Positions 5,101-7,309 of a stretch of 7,309 nt of DNA are shown piece by piece. The notes under the pieces were generated by a model that was not told the origin of the DNA, did no database searches, and saw only the letters and a list, made by a program, of their open reading frames with translations. Position 1 is the first letter of the stretch. The number at the start of each line of letters is the position of its first letter. The stretch spans positions 1 to 7,309 of the forward strand of contig JAUIEL010000354.1 of NCBI GenBank assembly GCA_030428825.1, written 5' to 3'. A program made the translations under genes and the position numbers. This stretch comes from a bacterium (GTDB lineage: Bacteria > Planctomycetota > B15-G4 > JADJEK01).

Positions 5101-7032
5101 GCTGTGGACGACCGGGTCGAGCTCGTCGGCCGAGAACCCGGCCCCGTCGTCCCGGAGCGCGTACCGGAAGATCCCCTGGAAGCCGATCACGTTCGCGACG
5201 AGGTAGTTCCCCTGCCACTCGGTCGGGAAGTGCGCGCTCGAGACGATCTCGGTCGCGGCCGCGGGCCGCGACCGCTGCCGGAAGAACGGGAAGTACCCGC
5301 GGTGCTTCTTCGGCGGGTCGAGGTGGCCGGAGAACGGCAGCGCGTAGTAGTTGACGTTCCCCGTGCCGTCGGTGACGAAGTCCTGGCCCCACCGATCGAA
5401 GACGTGCCCGTGGGGGTTCGCGAAGTCGTACGCGACGTACCTCTCGACCGTCCGGCGCCGCGGGTCGTAGCGCCAGACGCACGCGTTCCGGTTCCGGATC
5501 GGACCGCGCACGGTCTCGATCTGCGAGCGGTGGAACGTCCCCTCCTGGAAGTAGAGCGCGCCGTCCGGCCCGAGGACGAAGCTGTTCGCCGCGTGGTGCG
5601 TGTCGGCGGAGCTCAGCCCGTGCAGCAGGCGCTCGCGCCGGTCGCACCGATCGTCGCCGTCGGTGTCCTCGAGGAACAGGAGGTCGGGAGCGTTCGCGAC
5701 CAGGACGCCGCCGTTCCAGAACTCGAAGCCGGTCGGGTTGTGCAAGTCGTCGACGAACGTCGTGCACCGGTCCGCCCGGCCGTCGCCGTCGACGTCCTCG
5801 AGGATCAGGAGCTTGTCGTTCCGCGGCTCGCCGGGCGCCCAGTGCGGGTACGTCGGCCACGCGGCCACCCAGAGGCGGCCCCGCGGGTCGAACGCCATCT
5901 GTACCGGGTTGACCAGCTCGGGGAACATCGACTCGTCGGCGAAGAGCGACACCGCGGTCCCCGGGGCCGGCGTCATCTCCGCGATCGCCGCGTCCCCGGA
6001 GAGGTAGAGGTGTCGTCCCCCGTCGCCCTCGCCGGGACGATTGGTGGCGACGGGGATCGGCGCCGGAAGGTCGGCGTCGAGCGGAGGCGGCGACTCCCCG
6101 CGCGCGATCGCCCGGATCCGGCGGTCGCGCGCGTCGCACATCGCGTCGAGGATCGCGAGCTCGCGCTGGAGCACGGTGTGGTTCGTGAGTCCGGACTCGT
6201 ACGCCAGGCTCGAGCGTCCGCCGTAGACGTTGTAGCCGTCGGTCGCGCGGTAGCGGTTGAACCAGAGGACGTTCTTGTCCAGCACCGCCTCCCGGACCGC
6301 CTCGAGTCGGGCGTCGTCGAGGGCGGGGTCGACCTCGCCCGAGAGCGCGGCGGCGATCACCTCCGCCGCGAGCGCGTGACCGCGACCGTTCAGGTGGATC
6401 CCGTCGATCGTGAACGGCCCGTCGCCGCGGGCGTAGCGCGAGGAGAGCGGCGTCGAGAGGTCGACGAACGGGACGTCGAGCGCGGCGGCGACCTCGGCGG
6501 TCGCGGCGTCGAAGGCGGAGAGGCGCGCGTTCTCCGCGGCCGGGTCCGGGAGGAGCGGATCGCCGAGGTCCTCGCACGGCGCACCGGAGAAGAGGACGAT
6601 CCGCCGCCCCTCTCCCCGGACGCGTTCGATCCACGCCCGCAGGTCCTCGCGATACGCGGGGAGCGCCTCGACCCCGGCGAACGATTCGTTGAACCCCCAG
6701 AACCCGAGCACCACCGTGGCCCCGACCCGGTCGAGGTGCTCCTCCGGCGCGCCGAACCCCTCGGTCCGCTGCCGGATCGTCAGCTCGTCCCCGGAGAAGC
6801 CGAGGTTCCGGAACGACAACTCGAGATCGGGGCGGAGGAGCTGGAGGCGCGCCTCGAGGCCTCCGTCGTGCTGCATCCGCTCGGCGAGGGCGCCGCCGAC
6901 GAACGCGACCCGATCGCCGGGGCGGAGCGCGGCGCCGGGATCGGCGGGGTCGGCGGCGAGGGGCGTCGCGCCGACGACGCAGAGGAGGAGGAAGAGGTCG
7001 AGGAGGAGGAGGGCGGGGCGGGCTGCGCGCAT
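2149..7032 (-). CDS. Giant secreted mosaic redox protein: SGNH-like, PVC dehydrogenase-type propeller, HEAT, F5/8 type C, azurin-like copper and CxxCH haem domains, 1627 aa
   Basis: This is a PVC-type 'putative membrane-bound dehydrogenase' protein. A signal peptide covers residues 1 to about 27. An SGNH/GDSL-like domain (37-232) keeps the block III G-x-N (GFNESF, Asn115) and block V D210-x-x-H213, but has GGAL where GDSL would supply the serine. A family-conserved linker (DKNVLWFNRYRATDGY) follows. The propeller (355-695) is of the TIGR02604 type, with calcium-like loops DVDGDGRAD and DTDGDDRCD. HEAT repeats span about 705-1060, an F5/8 type C domain 1066-1202, and further helical repeats 1205-1312. 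The azurin-type cupredoxin (1318-1441) has copper ligands His1356, Cys1424, His1429 and Met1433, with azurin-like spacing. The C-terminal cytochrome domain (1482-1625, TIGR02603 type) has C1497-L-A-C-H1501 and a likely axial Met1598. Electrons probably pass between propeller, copper and haem; the substrate is unknown. The start at 7032 is set by GGAG 6 bases upstream and the signal peptide; the frame is open further upstream but would enter the divergent gene. Confidence 0.94.
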   Translation of the reverse strand: MRAARPALLLLDLFLLLCVVGATPLAADPADPGAALRPGDRVAFVGGALAERMQHDGGLEARLQLLRPDLELSFRNLGFSGDELTIRQRTEGFGAPEEHLDRVGATVVLGFWGFNESFAGVEALPAYREDLRAWIERVRGEGRRIVLFSGAPCEDLGDPLLPDPAAENARLSAFDAATAEVAAALDVPFVDLSTPLSSRYARGDGPFTIDGIHLNGRGHALAAEVIAAALSGEVDPALDDARLEAVREAVLDKNVLWFNRYRATDGYNVYGGRSSLAYESGLTNHTVLQRELAILDAMCDARDRRIRAIARGESPPPLDADLPAPIPVATNRPGEGDGGRHLYLSGDAAIAEMTPAPGTAVSLFADESMFPELVNPVQMAFDPRGRLWVAAWPTYPHWAPGEPRNDKLLILEDVDGDGRADRCTTFVDDLHNPTGFEFWNGGVLVANAPDLLFLEDTDGDDRCDRRERLLHGLSSADTHHAANSFVLGPDGALYFQEGTFHRSQIETVRGPIRNRNACVWRYDPRRRTVERYVAYDFANPHGHVFDRWGQDFVTDGTGNVNYYALPFSGHLDPPKKHRGYFPFFRQRSRPAAATEIVSSAHFPTEWQGNYLVANVIGFQGIFRYALRDDGAGFSADELDPVVHSRDPNFRPSDVEVGPDGAIWFLDWHNALIGHMQHHLRDPSRDRAHGRVYRVTRTGTRPLVPPPIAGEPVEAILPLLADPSDRVRSRARIELSGRPTERVVAEIGDWLETLPPDAPDADHRRLEALWVQQGHGVLDESLVVRLLASDDFRARAAATRVLRQMRDHATRPLRRFARILDDPHPRVRLEALVALSFFREAEAAELALKVLGHERDRFVDYALQETLEQLEPWWRAALTSGRPFAIDRPEGLARLLRRLDDDELARVAESAPLFRERLARPALDAAARRDALLGLANRSGSDPGAELVAAIDRADLRTDGHADHLLMGLFAALPVVPDASRPAVVSALGRLAVEGRRASTRRLATAARMRAEGTATPSWDATADDPERRIDLLESLPHLHDVKVARELFPLVLAELDASGEATDPTLGRYVRVELPGPERILTLAEVEVESGGRNLAPAGIASQESVAWGGDPERAIDGNRSGRFGDGGQTHTAETRPDPWWELDLGDATPVDAVTIWNRTDGALGRRLDGAVVSVLDAERRTVFRATLDPAPDVSLRLELRGPGARLRAAAVRAIGALAAGGVRTDEAVAALAERFDDDLLRGRVVAALRDVPAARWPDDVRRALAERLTERLEADDDRALASPTGRELLAFADDLAPHLDEASRAGLLEVRRRRGPQVVVLRPVPDRLEYDRTEFTVVAGRPVELAFENVDIMPHNVVVTAPGQLATVGLAAEEMARDPDAAAKGFVPDRPEVLWATRLLQPGERETLRFDAPGVPGDHPFVCTFPGHWVRMNGVMHVVADGAAPAPETTALRTVGDPSGRPFVRNWTVDELVPDLPLVDGRSAARGLEVMRAASCLACHATGDGNAARVGPDLREVVGRYEREDLLRQILEPSATIAEEYVVEIFVTYDGRVVAGRVIEEDRRAIRVQTDPYQVKPPVELRPRSVRLRRTSDVSGMPQGLLSTFQKGDILDLLAYLESLRLHERN

Positions 7033-7038
7033 GGGAGG

Positions 7039-7044
7039 CTCCAA
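7039..7044 (-). promoter_or_regulatory. Ribosome binding site that sets the giant redox gene start
   Basis: TTGGAG on the minus strand lies 6 bases before ATG at 7032, directly ahead of the signal peptide MRAARPALLLL. This decides the start, since the frame stays open far upstream without any protein-like signal. Confidence 0.6.
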
Positions 7045-7158
7045 GGGGGATGCACCGTAGCAGCCCGACGGTGAACTCGAGCCGGGACGGGACGGGCGGC
7101 GCCCCCCGGGATTTCCTCGATTTCGGTGTCGGCCCGCGGGGTCCGCCTCGGCGGTCGG

Positions 7159-7177
7159 GGGTGTCCACGAAACACCC
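7159..7177 (+). repeat. Inverted repeat just before the ribosome binding site of the plus-strand gene
   Basis: GGGTGT and ACACCC pair over 6 bp across a 7-base spacer CCACGAA; a G-T wobble and one further G-C pair extend the stem to 7157-7179. It could be a 5'-UTR hairpin or an operator half-site pair. The pattern is seen directly; the role is unknown. Confidence 0.35.
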
Positions 7178-7184
7178 TCGCCCG

Positions 7185-7191
7185 AAGGAGG
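7185..7191 (+). promoter_or_regulatory. Strong ribosome binding site of the plus-strand secreted protein
   Basis: AAGGAGG with a 6-base spacer to ATG at 7198 is close to the ideal Shine-Dalgarno sequence, and it decides the start of the gene cut by the right edge. Confidence 0.7.
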
Positions 7192-7197
7192 CGAATC

Positions 7198-7309
7198 ATG
7201 CGACCCGAAACGACCCTCCATCCTCGTCCTCTCCGGTCCTGGCGCTCGGCCGGGGCCGCACTCACGCTCGGCGCGGCGGCCCTCGCCGCGCCGAGCGCGC
7301 ACGCGAACC
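7198..7309 (+). CDS. Secreted protein of unknown family, N-terminal 37 codons only (cut by window edge)
   Basis: ATG at 7198 is preceded by AAGGAGG at 7185-7191 with a 6-base spacer, the strongest ribosome binding site in the window. The 37 visible codons form a textbook Sec signal peptide. The N-region is basic (MRPETTLHPRPLRSWRSAG), the hydrophobic core is AALTLGAAALAAP, and a likely cleavage site follows SAHA before Asn37. The frame is open to the right edge. The gene is divergent from the giant redox gene, with 165 bases between the two starts, so the two may share a regulatory region. Nothing of the mature protein is visible, so the family and function cannot be assigned. The combination of strong Shine-Dalgarno, signal peptide and GC-rich third positions makes a real gene likely despite the short fragment. 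Confidence 0.78.
   Translation, partial: MRPETTLHPRPLRSWRSAGAALTLGAAALAAPSAHAN

Larger units (their letters stand above)
7033..7197. promoter_or_regulatory. Divergent intergenic region between the giant redox gene and the secreted-protein gene
   Basis: These 165 bases must hold the control signals for the plus-strand gene and probably for the minus-strand gene, since both genes start from here. No convincing -35/-10 pair is visible on either strand. Visible structure: a direct repeat GATTTC at 7110-7115 and 7119-7124 in the most AT-rich patch; a tandem GGGAC near 7084-7093; and an inverted repeat GGGTGT/ACACCC (7159-7164 and 7172-7177) with a 7-base spacer, ending 7 bases before the plus-strand ribosome binding site. 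Confidence 0.45.

Noticed and set aside
6976..7020. Purine-rich GAG/GGA tract on the plus strand
   Set aside because: It is the complement of CTC leucine codons in the hydrophobic core of the giant protein's signal peptide, so coding explains it.
2161..7074. Very long open frames antisense or out of frame to the giant gene (including one of about 1637 codons on the plus strand)
   Set aside because: Their translations are dominated by Arg, Pro, Asp, Glu and Val without domain signatures; they arise because strong G/C third-position bias removes stops from other frames. The minus-strand frame ending at 2149 has recognisable domains throughout.
7033..7302. N-terminal extension of the giant gene to starts upstream of 7032
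   Set aside because: The extra residues are Arg/Gly/Pro-rich without features, would overlap the divergent gene, and would bury the signal peptide. The ATG at 7032 has a good ribosome binding site.

Overview
This window comes from a very GC-rich bacterial chromosome (by eye about 70% G+C or more, with strong G/C bias at third codon positions). The gene content points to the Planctomycetes-Verrucomicrobia (PVC) group, most likely a high-GC planctomycete. Two protein types typical of that group are present: a giant secreted 'membrane-bound dehydrogenase'/CxxCH haem protein, and a PQQ-like beta-propeller protein starting with the WPQWRG motif. The taxonomic call rests on protein-family memory, not on a search.

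Layout. Four genes lie on the minus strand, read right to left. (1) Positions 7032 to 2149 encode a 1627-residue secreted mosaic protein: inactive-looking SGNH/GDSL domain, calcium-loop beta-propeller, HEAT repeats, F5/8 type C (discoidin) domain, more helical repeats, azurin-type copper domain and C-terminal CxxCH cytochrome c domain. (2) Positions 2038 to 1607 encode a 143-residue lipoprotein with a PEGA-like fold. (3) Positions 1500 to 175 encode a 441-residue exported eight-bladed PQQ-like propeller. (4) From 167 to the left edge runs the start of a membrane-anchored protein, 7 bases after gene 3. On the plus strand, a divergent gene starts at 7198 with a strong ribosome binding site and a clear signal peptide, and runs off the right edge.

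All five products appear to be exported, lipidated or membrane-anchored, so this is a cell-envelope locus. The giant protein carries a predicted one-chain electron path (propeller, type-1 copper, c-type haem) plus a probable carbohydrate-binding discoidin domain. This suggests a periplasmic redox enzyme acting on sugars or other extracellular matter, but its substrate is unknown. Gaps of 106 to 110 bases before genes 2 and 3 contain inverted repeats near the ribosome binding sites; genes 3 and 4 look translationally coupled. No RNA gene, mobile element, CRISPR array or replication origin was seen. The very long open frames antisense to the giant gene are composition artefacts.
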